From the NCBI GenBank assembly GCA_002633005.1, contig NMRA01000123.1:584656-648655 (forward strand): DNA of 64,000 bases. The letters run 5' to 3'. Origin of the DNA: Phoronis australis (Eukaryota > Phoronida > Phoronidae). Every line of letters begins with the position of its first letter. Positions within the stretch are counted from its first letter, which is position 1. Positions 1-13,100 of this stretch are shown in pieces. The notes under the pieces were generated by a model. The model did no database searches. It was not told where the DNA came from and was given only the letters and a program-made list of their open reading frames with translations. The position numbers and the translations under genes were made by a program.

Positions 1-457
1 TCATATTCCATATTGCACCGGAAGAGGTCGTTTGGTGCAAAGGTCATATAATTTTCAAAATGCTACTCCTCCTTCAGTTTTAAAGCTTTCTTTTCCAAAT
101 TCAGTGCACAGGTATAAGTCAACATGACAATTTAAAAAATTACTTTACTAAGCAATCGGGTCATCCAATCAGGTGAAATAGGTCAAAGGTCATTAGGTGC
201 AAACTAAAATTTTGAGCTAGACATTTCAAATTGGCAGGTGTGATTGCCACAGGTAAATCAAATCGGAATCCAAAGTTTCGGGTCATTTAGTGCAAACATG
301 GGGTCATTAGGTGCATTTTTCTTCTGAAAATTTGACCTTTTCAATCAGCGAGTATTCTGTTGTGTCAACCGTTAGACAACTGTGATTCTCAGCGTTAACC
401 ACATTTTCCATGGGCTTTGCAATAAATCTCCTAAAGATGCTTAAAATGCACCGGACA
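1..457. repeat. Dispersed repeat copy 1 (GGTCATTAGGTGCA family)
   Basis: This segment matches, with scattered changes, the segment near 39422-39870. Both begin with TCATATTCCATATTGCACC and contain several AGGTCATTAGGTGCA-like words. Near position 17 a stem TTGCACC / GGTGCAA encloses AGAGGTC, a degenerate form of the hairpin that recurs in the 33-39 kb array. The similarity fades at about 457, just before the THAP-like remnant. I see no coding capacity of its own. Confidence 0.8.
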
Positions 458-585
458 TATCTTGCTTCGTCGCGGCGTATGGCAACGACCCAACGCTTCC
501 GAATCTCAACGTCTTTAGGAATTGTAAAGCAGACAGTTGAGTGTCCGTATTTTTTCTTGCCGTTCGCGGGCTGAAATACAATCAT
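458..585 (-). pseudogene. THAP-type zinc-finger exon remnant
   Basis: Read on the minus strand, the peptide includes GKKKYGHSTVCFTIPKDV followed by EIRKRWVVAIRRDEA. The IPKD...RKRW..AIRRD pattern resembles the core of THAP DNA-binding domains, which have an FP-K/D-x-x-x-R-x-x-W-x-x-A-x-R signature and also occur in P-element transposases. The first zinc cysteines (upstream) and the C-terminal C-x-x-H are absent. After RRDEA the reading frame runs straight into the dispersed repeat, so the domain is truncated. Possible upstream acceptor: ATTTCAG around 574. It could be a dead transposon or host-gene fragment; the family call rests on pattern recall. Confidence 0.4.
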
Positions 586-736
586 GACGATAAGCCAGCA
601 GAGCTATTGTAGCGTGCCTCGTTTTGGAACGCGCCTCCTGTCGGCGTGAATCGGATCTATGTGGAGCACCACCTGTCGAGAATTTGTCGAGATGGAGCCA
701 GAATTGAAACTGATTCTAGATGCAAAGAAATGGACA

Positions 737-742
737 TTTATT
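737..742 (-). terminator. Candidate poly(A) signal of the aldose 1-epimerase gene
   Basis: AATAAA on the minus strand, about 340 nt beyond the stop codon at 1079. It is a single hexamer with no other support, so it is only a plausible 3' end signal. Confidence 0.25.
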
Positions 743-1078
743 TGCAGTTTCAGTGTGCGCCAGAATTTCCTAAAATTGCTGCTGTTTCATACTTCATATC
801 AAGTTTTGGCGGACGTCATGGAAGTACGGTTAAGTAAAAAGGCTCAAATGCATGCAGACGATAAAGTTCAGGGGAGTAAATTTATACTCCCGGGGTCTCA
901 ATGCGTAAATCCGCCACGGGTGGCTCTGAAGTAGGCATATTTAAAAAATATCCCGTTAACGCTCGTGAAATTAGCTTCTGACTCGTGCGTCTTTGACTCT
1001 CAGAAACGAAGATGAATGCTCCTGTCTACATGTCACCATGACTCGTCTTTTTCCTCAATACAAAGGTCCCGTCAACTA

Positions 1079-1156
1079 CTACCGAATACTGTATTTCCGC
1101 ACAAGAATGTGTTCGTATAGACATCCCGGCTGTAAAATGGAATCCGGAAAGTCAGG
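1079..1156 (-). CDS. GALM: Mutarotase exon 9: C-terminal strand
   Basis: Encodes PDFPDSILQPGCLYEHILVR and five more residues before TAG. The FP....L.PG..Y spacing matches mutarotase C-termini. Acceptor TTTCAG with phase 0, agreeing with exon 8. Family members usually have E at the residue here read as C. Confidence 0.85.
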   Translation of the reverse strand, partial: PDFPDSILQPGCLYEHILVRKYSIR

Positions 1157-4100
1157 CTGAAACGGAATGGTAAAATACGTTATGGCTACTTGCGACCTTT
1201 GGCAGAACAGTGGTAAGTGCTTGCCTACCACGCGGCTGACTACCCCAACTCTACTGTATAAAGTGGGAAATCTTTCTCGGTGCAGACTAATTAAACTAAA
1301 GTTTACGGCTTCTACATATTAGGGCGACCATTTCGAAGCGACAGGGGTCAGTTAATGAAAAACTCCGACAAGAAATCACATCAGGAGGACCAAGTCAAAA
1401 GTTGTAAGTCCTGGGAAGTGAAAATTATGTCGACTGGGGGTGAAAATTGTGGCGATCGGGGGGACAGTTCAAATTATGAGGTCCCACAGACTTGTTATTC
1501 TTTAGGATCCCAAGAAACCTTAACTCTAGACTGCTTCTGCTGGCCGCAACGGAAATTATTGGACATTTTGCACGTTTTCAGTGATTTATTGGATTAGAAA
1601 GTATGCAACTAATGTATAGGCTGTAGAAGAGCTCAACTGCGTGTAACAATGTAACGTGCTGGTTACATGGCCTGTGGCCGCAGTTTTGTCCCATATCCAA
1701 GTGCAAGAGTTATGAGATTGTCGAGGGGGTGACAAATTTTTGTTGAATTGGAAAGGAAACTACATCTTATGTTGGACAAAAGGTTAGACAGAATAATAGG
1801 TTTAATAAGATGGCTGTAGATTATAAATAGGGGGCATGTGAAAGAGTTTGCGCTTGCGAGGAGACGGTGGTGAAAAGGTGATAACCTGGAAGGAGAGTTT
1901 ACGCCCTTCTGTATGTCAAAACACAATTTATGCGTCCTACTGTTACATCTTTCGAAAAGGGTGAGAAGCGTACTGATCCTATTTACATGTACTGCTGTGA
2001 CAGTTTGTCCAACGCTTAATGCGGCTAAAAACTCACCTTCAGTCACAAAAAGCAATTTTGATTTAAACCACGTACATGTACCGATGTGAAACTTATCCGA
2101 AATTGCTCCTTTAGGAAAGGATGTCAAGCTCGAATTTTGTCTGTTACGCCGACTTAACACTTAGTACTTTGCAACAGAACATTGCTCAGTAGAGGCCATG
2201 GCTATCGCTTAAAAGTTTGATGTAAATTCGCCTTGCTAAACATGCTAAGTCGACAAGCATGACTGACGCTTTGGGCATAAAATCGGTCGAAAGTGAGGGA
2301 GCTCACGCGTCTTCAACCATTGAATCCATTTGAGGACCGAATGTTAAGGTGAACAATGATTTCATCGTTTCTGCAGAAGTACTAATTACACAATAGCAGA
2401 CACGACAGACACTTTGGTCAAAACATGATGGTTTAGTGTCATTGATTTGTGGGCGCGAGGAAAGAACTGATAGTTCGTTATTGCTTGAGCCTAGGCTACA
2501 CAAGTTGGCTTGTTACGGCGTCTCATTTTGAGTGCTGCGCATGTGGTCACACGCCATAGTGACCTGCCACTTCTCTTATGAGCAAGTTCGGAAAGATAAG
2601 TTAAGTTGCGGCAAGAGTCTACATCAAAAGTTTCTGTGTCGGAATGCGAGTCCCTATAGTTGATTGAGCGAGAGACCTTATTGCCTTCTGTGACTCTATA
2701 GGATTAATATTGTGCACGTCATAAAAACGTTGGAGGCTGCAAATTCGCGGAATAATGCCCTACAATTCAACCATAAGACTTACATAGTGATTAACCGCAT
2801 CCGGGTAATTCTGTGTCTCCATGGCAAACCCCGTGTAAGGACCGTAATGAACTCCTCCTTTGCCGGGACTATCTTCAGTATTTCCGGTATAGAACTGCAT
2901 CCCCGGCTGATCTGTGTACACTTCCATCAATCGTCCGGACCCCTCGTCAAAAGCTCTGCAAGACATGTTAAAAACCATGACATACTGAGAATACATGAAA
3001 GTTGAACAAATTATACAAGTAGACTTTTTCGTCAGGCCACGGAAAATTTTTTTCGTAAACTTGAGACGTTCCGTCATATAACTGTACCGTTTTCTATGTG
3101 CGCTATGACGGAGAAACACTTGCAGGTTCGTCCGAGGTGTTGAAATGCCGCAGCCACTGTTGCTGTGGTGGACCAACGTTTAGAAGAAAATTAAATCCCG
3201 CGCATGCCCCCACACTACAATCATGGAACATTTCTTTTGATTGGTTAACAAAACGAAGTAATATTCGGGCACTCCCACTGGTAAGAAAATAACATCTAAA
3301 CATTCCAGGGACAAGATCTGCATAAGTATACTACTCCGTCGGTTAAGAAATGTTTTGGGGCTTGCGGTTTATTGCGACCACAACTGTCAGACTAAATCAA
3401 TGCATTCCACAAAAGTTCTTTTTTCGCACAAGGGTGTCAGACAAAACAAGAAGACGATTCACGATGATTTTCCAACTCATTCTCCTTATCACATGTGCAC
3501 GATAAACGCCCAAACCTGCGCACGACAAACGCTCAAACCAAAACATGCTCACTGACGCCCACATGCATGTAGTTCATGATTTTTTCCAGCAGGACCAGTC
3601 TGCTGCACAACTCCACTGCACAGGTGGCGCTGTGACAGGGGGTAGCATGACGAAGTCGTAACACGTACAATACGGTATTGCTCTAGAGTTGAAGGGCGGA
3701 CGTATGACGTTTATGATACAGCCAAACACAGAGTATCTACAAGCATAAGCATCTCTCTGGCATAGTGGGACTTCAACAAAGTCAATGAATCCATGTCAGT
3801 CAATGCCTATTCATTGTCGGCAAGGCGCAGGGGCATTCACGCTTTGGCCTACGGAACACCTCAGACGGAGAGTTACGAGCCGAGCAGGTGACTCCCTAGA
3901 GGGAACGATAGCTGAGCTGCCAACTCATGTCAAGGCGAGTACATTGAATTGTATTTCATAGTTTTGTCTTCAGGCACTACTGCCGTTTTGCAAAGGTATT
4001 TTGGAGCTATTGTAAACACCAGTGATATTTTTTCATAACTGGGTGGCGTCGTATAAACACCGAAAGTCGTAGCACTTGTCAGTTTAACGATCTGAATTGA

Positions 4101-7100
4101 AATCGCAGGTCCAATGCACTACACGTTTTGGGACGAGTACGATTACACGAGCATTTGTAATCGCCTCATAATGCTGAAAATGAGTGCAGCGTTGTGTTTT
4201 CGCCCTTCCGAAACACAGTAGTATGTGCCAACAGGATCGAATGGAAAGAAAAAAAAACGAATAGTAACGATAAATGGCTAATGAAGTAATAAAAATTACA
4301 CAAAGGGTGGAATTGGAAAAATCAGTTAAAGCGGCTCAAAGTACTAGCCCCCGCCCCTGATTTTTATAAAAGCTCCACTAAACCTTAAATCAACACTGCG
4401 TAATTTTGCTCAACAAACGGTCCTACTCACTCGGCAGCTTTTTTCACACCAGGAGCTCCCAGAAGGCAATAGTTGTTGTCAAATCCATTGTGTTGCATGT
4501 CGGGTAGGTTGTGTAGCTTCCTCGGCGCAGTCAGATCGTATACAGTATTTTTTACAGCTTTTAGTTTTCCTAAAATAAGCAGGGTGAAGACATCAGAGGT
4601 CACAAATGAATACACCAATACGCAAATCGGAAATGCAACACACCCGGGTCCAGTATCCGATCACGCACTTGTTTCCAGAGGCTTGAGAACACTTTTCGAC
4701 GGTTTTTTTCATAGCGTTGAAACACCTCAATGAAATTATTACTTAGTTCGAAAGATAAGTAATATTCGGAGGCCACGTGGGCTCGTCGGTCGTAAAAGTT
4801 GTTATGTGGCTCTCTGCTATTAACCGTATCCTCACATCTGTTGCCATGACGTTAACGTCCCTTCAAGTCCCAATTTACCAGGTGGCGAGTCTGTCTCTTT
4901 CACGAGTAGGCTCCGGCACGATATTTCATGAGTCCGCTCAAAAATAGTGTAGCAAAGAGACAGTTTACGAAAAGGAAAGTTATGAAAGGTAGACATGGTG
5001 GCTTTGCATTGCTTTTGGCGGCCGGTATTACACAAGATTATGTCATACTTTTCCGTTTGAAAATGCCATGTGTGGAAATGATCTGACAGGATTTCAGTAA
5101 GATGATACACGCTTGTGTTTTCTATAATATGAAGAGCGTACCTAAAGTCCGTTCAAAAAAACGAGGAGGCTGGGTTTTGAGGTCTAGGAGAGGCCACTGG
5201 GGTTGATTTGCGTCAAGAGGGCTCAGACCTACCACCGGGATATGATGGACTGTGGTCACAAAATGGGCGACTCGAAATGAACTGTGGCATCGGGGTAACA
5301 GGGTCCTCTGTGTATGAAGTATTAGTAAGGGTAATCACCTGGGAACCTTGCCTACAAATATCTACATGTTAAAAAAGAGACGCGTTCCTTAGACGCAAGA
5401 TAGTTGCAAAAACAAGGCCAGAAAAATCACCCGAGTGAAGCTTTTAGAGTATACTCGAGAGCTTGCCATAGTACAGTAGCAAAATGATTGGTGGGAAATT
5501 TGAAGTTTGAGATGGAATTCTCGGTTCTCCTCCTAGAAGCAAAGATTTCTCGCCGAAAATGAGTCTCTCGCAAGTGTCTAGCGTTTGCGGAAAATGTCCC
5601 AGCTTTCTGCTCTCAATCTATAGTTAGATTTTTAAAGCAGGGACATTGTTCATGAGCGTCAGTAGCGAATATTTTTTGATGTATTCCTTCCTTTTCATAT
5701 TCAACGCAGCAGATGCCAAAAGAAATAGCGGGCAAGCAGATTTTCTAGCTGTTGCCGTAGAGCGAAAGTCGTGGATCCCTACCTGTGGGTATATGATCGT
5801 CATCATCCTCCGTGATGTAAAGTGCGTTGATCTGATACAGGAACTTGTCAACCGTCACGCGTGAACCCTAGTCACAAAATTATTAAGAAATTAAAACAAT
5901 GTTTATATTGCCATTAATTGCAGTAAATCCTACTTTTTTCGTGGTCTTTTCGAAAATCGCAAATAAAATGCTTATTTGCATAGGGTGACGCAACATGCGT
6001 AGATCAATCACAACATAGGTGACGTCAACGTTTTTACAAACAGTGTTAACGAAGTAAATGCGACTCATCTCTTTTCCAGCGTGCGTTTCCATGATCAAAT
6101 CTTAATTTTCGTTTATCGTCCAGAAGCTTACTGGATTGTAATAACCACTTGACGATGGCAAACAGATGTGTATTTGTTCGAAGCACAAGAAACTAGGTCG
6201 CAAGCTCGTCGCATAGATATCGATAGATAGGTGCATTCAGTGTTCATTTTGTTTTTCTTTCTTATAATAAAGATAGTGGCAAGGATTTATCGGTAACGGG
6301 CAGATGTGCGCCCAAGGTGCGACATCCATGCGACCTGTGTTGTTACGTCGAGCACAGACGCAGTAATTAAAGGAAAACAATGGAAGTGTCCCACAGGCGA
6401 TAACCAGGCGACGCGCTTACCGCCCGTCGCATGGATCTCGCAAAATAAGCGTTAAATTGCGACATCCATTCGATGTCATTTGGCATGTAAACATGTACTT
6501 TAAACGATAAAAATAGTACCCATATGGCGCAGACAGTATAGTGTAAATTAACATAGTAAATATTGTTTGCAGGTGGCAAAAGTTTTCGTACACTAAGACC
6601 TTGAAAACTCTAAACAATTAAAATCGAAATAGATTGATTGCACAAAAACAATCACAGTCTTTCCAATAACGGTACTTGTGACCATTGTCATTAACCTTGA
6701 TTAGTGTAGTGATAGGATTTTAGGACCAGTTCGGTCATAGGTCATAATTCCGGTCTTTGCAACGAGCCTGAATTTTAAACCACGTGATCAATCAAACTTA
6801 ATACACTTGTCTTACCTGAGATAGGACTTAAGCACAACAAATACCTATCACAATGTGATACCTTGGTTCTTTTTACACGCCAAGGCTTTGCAACATGATT
6901 AAACAGGGCTTCGATAGTGTAACTGTTACAAAAATAGGCCTTCGTGCAACAAGATTCACAACAATGTCGGGAAAATCTGGGGCAGGGATCTTCCCTCCGA
7001 AGAACAAGGTCACAAGCATCAAAGTCTGTTTTGCAAGAGTCTCGATACCGCTGAGAATTATACCTAGTGGTTTCCAAGAGATGGGGTCTAAAACTTGTCG

Positions 7101-10100
7101 ACAAAATCGAACTCGTTTTTTTTTAGAATTTTCCCTTCAACTTTTGCGCGAACTAAAGATAACCGGCGGTTATAGTTTGTGCGCAAGTACATTATGGTTT
7201 AGGCATGTGAATTTCTAGTCCAGTTTTGCACTTGATGACCCTTATATTCGTGCAGCAAACTAGAGTTAAACTTGAGCTTTCTAATAAAAACGCTAAATTT
7301 CCGTTTCAGACTTGAAGACTCAAACTTTTAACCCCAATGTTGGGGTCATTAAGTAAAACTATGATTAGAAAGCTATTCATGTAAGCCATACATCACTCGC
7401 GCACAGGATAACAGACATTTGTTTTGAGTTGTCACAACCGTAGAAAACGAAAAAAAAAATATTTCGAGATTGATTTCTACAGTTTAAGGGCAAGTCATGT
7501 ACGCTTATACCTGGCCTGCCAAGTTAAAGTAAGCATGGTTGCATAAATTGACAGGTGTGGCGCTGTTGCTTGCTGCTTGGAAAGTCTGTATGACTTTGTT
7601 ATCGTCCGTCAACTGATAGGTCACGTTCACGATGACCTCTCCGGGGAATCCTTGGTCGCCATCAGAGCTTGTCATTGTCATCAAGACCCGCGTGTCGTCA
7701 ATATCTGCTTTCCAGATATACTGAAATTATTTAAGAACAGTAGTCTTTGAAGCAGTGGATGAATAAAACGTGTGCATATTAAGATCGTCTTGAACTCGTT
7801 GACTTGACAACGTTCTGCAGCACCTCAATTCACTAGGAACAAAACCATACCCACGCGTAGAACGCGCAATCGGTTTTCCGCATGCAGTAAAACTTACCCG
7901 GATCGAGGATGTCACAAGAATGTCGCTGGTGGTATTGAGGATCAACTACTAATTTAAGTTTTTAAGTGCCCGCTCAAACGGAATCGTGGTGGTCTTTTTG
8001 ATCGGGTCTCGTGAGACAAGGGGCCCTTACCCCACCTGTCATCCCACCCCTCCCGTTTATAGTCGCTGTGACCCGCGTTGCTGGTCACTTAGTCAAATTG
8101 CCTGCAGTCGTTTTTAAACAGTGTTAAAACATCTTGAGGTGAAAACACGCCATGTGTACACCATTCTTACACAGGGTTTGGTTAAAAAATTTCGGTATTA
8201 TGGCGACAACTTTAAAAGCAACTGGATAAAATTTATTCTTTTTCCCAAGAGCATTTTAGATGTTTGGTTGTCACGTTTATCTTATTTGATTGCAGAAACA
8301 ATAAATTAATAGTTAAATAAGGTACCCACGCGGTCAAAGCCATGTTTCCCGCCATGTAGTGTGTTGTGACCTTCGTTCTGCGACAAGTGATAACTCTTGC
8401 CCGTGCTTGGAATGGTGAAGAAGCCACCCTTGATTCTGTTACACACCCGACCGATGGTGGCGCCAAAGTATGCGTCGACTGTGTGATTGTCTGTGTCGTA
8501 ACCTGGCAGCAAAGTTTCGTGAAAGATTCGTGAGAGGCAGTCACGCGATGTTGAAAATTCTTACAAGAACCAGATCACGTGCATGGCTTGTTTGAAATTT
8601 GAACTTCAGAGCGCACAGCGGAGCATTTACATGAAGTTTTAGCAAGAACTGTCGTGGTCACAATTCCCTTCATGTTGTAAGCGTCAATAAAACTTACTGC
8701 GAGCATCGTGAGCACAAAACTACATTAATAGATATATCATGAAAATAGTGATGGTAGTTTTATCTTTATTGTCTCACAAGAAATTCGTGTACGTCAATGC
8801 TATGAGCATAAACAACACAGATGTGGTTATTTCCTACTGTTTTGTAAAAACATCGCGGTGTATAACTGAAAATGCCTTATAAACATCATCTAGCAAAGCA
8901 CTTTTCAAACATTCGGCAAAAAATAATGAATTTCTTCCGGAAGACGCTTCAAGAATCAATTTCTGGACTGCAAAATCCAATTTCTATTTATTTCTGATCT
9001 GCAATAATTCTTGACTATCGTGAAGAAGTGCTTACGGGCTTCAATACTACACGAGTACAAGTTCGGTAGGTTAAAACAAGTTGTCTCATTTCATACCGGC
9101 AAGATTGTCATAACCAAGGACAATGTCTTCAAAATGTCCGTCTTTATCAGGAACTTCCAGCGAAGTGAGAATTGCTCCGAGAGAAATGACTTGCAGCTGC
9201 AGTCCGTTGACGTTTTTGAAAGTAAATCTGTAGAATGTGCATTTATATAACACAAAATCTAATATTCTGTATGTAAAGCAACTTTATGAATTTAACTATA
9301 AGTGCTGTCACTGTTGCTGAGAATGTTGTGGTAGCAGTGTAGCCTAGTGTGATAGGTGCCCGCTTTCTTTTCTGGAGGTCGTGGGTTCGAGTCCCAATGG
9401 GTCAGTGCTGAACCCCTGCCTTAGGTTTCTAGCTCCTCAGCTAGGTGTTAACTATGTATTAGTAAAACATGAAAAATGGTCCCAAGTAATCTGTGTATAG
9501 GCTCACATGAGCGGCCTGCGCACGTCCGGTACAACGAGTACCAGATCGCCTGCAATTATTTTTCCGTACGGAAAATGTTTATCCGCAGTTGCTATCATGG
9601 GCCACATATCTTCCGTTATCCAATTTTCAATCAATACCACCACTCTTGAAATTCCTTCATAACTGCATTTTTTTTAAAATTGAATATCACGTTTTTTGAA
9701 ATAAAAGTTAATTAATGTCGTAAAACAACGAATGCGTTAAGACCTTTAGGCAAACTGTGTCGAACCTCCACATTTTTTTAGGATTCATTGTAGGCACAGA
9801 CAAAACTTCCACATGAAAACTAAAAAATGAACGATAAATTGCAATTGTGTTAACTAACTGAAAAACATGGTCATTGAATTACAACGTGAATTACCAGGCA
9901 CAGTTTTGCATCGAGTATTTGAAAATTTGGACCTCGGTAACGAACGAACTCAGTCACATTAAAATGTTCAAGTCTGTTAAGATTCTCATATTTCAGATGT
10001 TATCGATGGTGTAAAGCTCACCGAGGCTGGCCCAAAAACGAAAGACGAAAATGCTGCAGCTCGTTGTACCCATTGTTTTTGCGGAAGTTTCATTCTTGGC

Positions 10101-13100
10101 TTCGTATTCTCAAAATGCCATATATATCGACAGCTTTGTAACAGTTTATCTTAGGGGCTCATTTTCCCACTGTACTTAATTCTTGAACACTTTGTAAGAA
10201 TTTTATCAGCCGTCTAACCAAGTGCGTACGTACCTGTACACATGATCCCCGCTTTTGCTGATTCCAAACAGTTCCTTATGTATGAACCCTCCAGATGGTA
10301 GTGACACCTGCCGTTACGGAAGTGAAACTATACATGTTAATATACCTCGACGTCCTTGACATTGTGAATAAGAATCTTTTGGTGAGTTTCTTGGCACCTG
10401 AATTTTTGAAAACATTTCAACATCAAACAGACCTTGGTCTGAGTACACAGATCAAACCACACTAGTCGACATTGCTTCGATTGTGCTCGAACAATCGTGT
10501 ACGGTGGCCCAAAGATGATATCGCGCAACTTATCTCAGGATCAAGAGATCCCGACATAATTATCTCGGGATCTCGAGATACCAACTTAATTGTCTTGGGA
10601 TCTTGATTCTATCAACATAGTGTGTTTACAAATGCACACCGGTCTCAACTAATAAATAACAACGAATAGGCCTACTCGAAGTAGTTTGGATAAAAACACG
10701 TTGAAAACTAAATTGAATGCATGGCCAGGGGCGTCGAGAGGGGGTGGACTTGAGGGCCAACAACTCCGGGGATCGGGGCCCGTGGCAGTTAAGGTGGTTC
10801 GTCGGTGAAGGAACAAGAACAAAAAACGGCACAACAAAAAACAAAAATTCCAGAAGTTTGGTCGGATGACCTCAGTTTAGCAAGTCTATTAACTCAGAAA
10901 TCCACGAGGTCCCTTCGAAATTTGACGGAAACAGTTTAAATATTGCTACGTACATGTGTGTGACTGTTGACAACTGGTAAAAGAAGAGATGATGTAGATC
11001 GCAAACTTTGTATTGTTCTATTGCGTATAATGTGGGCTGCAGGCATCATTTTTGTACAAGTTCGAAAGTAAGTGTTCTAAACCTAAACTAATATTTCAGC
11101 GTCGTCCATGGCCGATCATTACCACTCGAGCAAATCTGCAATATTAAAGCTGGCGGTTGCTACTTGAACTGTGCTCCAAGAATAATTTTACGCAAGTGCG
11201 GCTTTTCAATCGTATTCCTTAAAACCTGATATTTCTGAGCCATGGCATTTTGATGGGCAAATCAAATGGCAGATGCACTGGGAAAATTTCTACATTTTAT
11301 GTACAGTAATAACGGATAGATGATGCAACTTTCAACGTTTGTAAAAGCACGTGTGATCCTGTCCGCCGTGAAACCAGGTTTAAAGCTGTGACAGTCTCAA
11401 CAAGGTAAGAGACAATATATATAAAAGCAACGGGATTTTTCAACTTCAACTTGTTCCGATGTCTCATATGATACAACGTCATCAGGACTAGTATTTCCAG
11501 ACCATGTACAACCTTCCAGTGACCCACAAGATGTACAGTATAGCTATCAGGACCCGTCATAGTAACAAAAACATCAATGACAACGCTTATGTTTAGAACT
11601 CCCATCTGTCAAGACTTCAGATAACATGATCTGAGGAAAGAACAAAATTAGATTTATCACGCCACAACAGATTTACGTGTCTCATGTTATTAAGATGATT
11701 TTAAAGATACCATTTCCGCTTAAAATTGCAGTACGTCTAGTTTTGCTGGCTCAAAAACAAAACTAGAACCAGACCTCTTGCTGTTTTAAATCAGTCTCGT
11801 ATGATAGGCTTTGTTTTCTGTTACCAGGAATATTCCAATTTGGATACACAAGAAGCTGTAAGAGATAGATATTAAACTTAGGGCTGTGGCAAAAAAATGT
11901 AGACATGCTGAATTATTGTCCTGGTATCATTATTAGCGCCATGCACCTTCGGAGTTTGTTGTCGAGACTAGGGCTCGCGCTTTGTATTAATTATTTAGCC
12001 AGGACAGTAACGTGGTTATAGATTCAAGCACCACAAATGCGTCACTTGTGGCTTAGTGGTGAAACACGAAAGTGTGTGATTCTTTGTGCGGTCGATCCAG
12101 GTGGTGTGGCAATGCCACCCGCTAGAAGAATGTTTACGAACAGCAACACTGAGGAAATTATCTCGGGATCTCGAGATCCGGAGATTATTAAAAAAGGAAC
12201 GCGTGATGTCATCTTTGGGTCAACGTATACTCGTGCGCAAACAGCGACTTTATCGGTTCCAGGGCACGTGCACTAGGAGGATTCTATATAACATTCGCAA
12301 TTGTGTTTTGCTATGAACCCAACTCTTTGGAACACCAAATTAACAAAAAATATTCTGATGGAAACGCGCGTGTTCAACTATATACATGAATGGACTGAAA
12401 GTGCCCTACTAAAAGTGCCGAACTAACCCATGCCAGGGTTGCGAAAATATCACGTGACCTTCAAAAACACCAATGAATTGTGTATCGCAGTGATGGTATC
12501 TAGGTGCACTCGGTGTATAATTTTCAGTGCAGCAATCGCGCGGCTAAAATAAAAACTAAAACAAAAGTGAGACATTTGATAACACGTTCATGTAAAATGA
12601 ACATTCGCTTATTAATCTGCTGTGTACTTTCAGAGGCTTTGTATGTTTAAGACACACTGGTCGTGACACCAACGCTCCTCTTGTGCCAGGTATGACCAAT
12701 TTCCGAACATGCTTCTGCGTACGTGCCTGAAGACCCGTCTTTCCGTTTTAATTTTCCGCACAGTGCTTGTAATTTTTCCAGTAAAATTGATGCTGTTTGA
12801 TATGTGCAGTGAACACTACATCTCAGTTGAATGCGAGTGTTTATTGTTTTGCCGGAGCAGAATCAGGGCAAAACTAGCAAATTAGTGATCAGCCATAGTG
12901 CCAGAAAGGAATGTCTGACACTTTCTGTTCTCAATGCTTACGACGTAGAAAAGATCTCTAAGTAGACCTGTGTGGCAAAGCCTATAGGCCTAGTTGCCAT
13001 GTCAACATTTATGTAATTCTTCCATTTTGATTGACAGTTGACAACAAAAGCCATACTCTTTTTGTAACTGATCTAATCAGCTGCCTATTAGTTTGATACT

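Noticed and set aside
840-925. Alternative last exon of the mutarotase (LRPREYKFTP)
   Set aside because: A phase-0 acceptor exists, but the candidate at 1079-1156 matches the family ending FP...L.PG..Y far better.
2760-2783. Mutarotase ending in VSLMVEL by reading through the exon 8 donor
   Set aside because: A strong GTAAGT donor is present and exon 9 supplies the expected C-terminal strand.
9333-9405. Possible functional tRNA gene
   Set aside because: A and B boxes are spaced correctly but the ends do not pair into an acceptor stem and no anticodon arm is convincing; SINE head is more likely.
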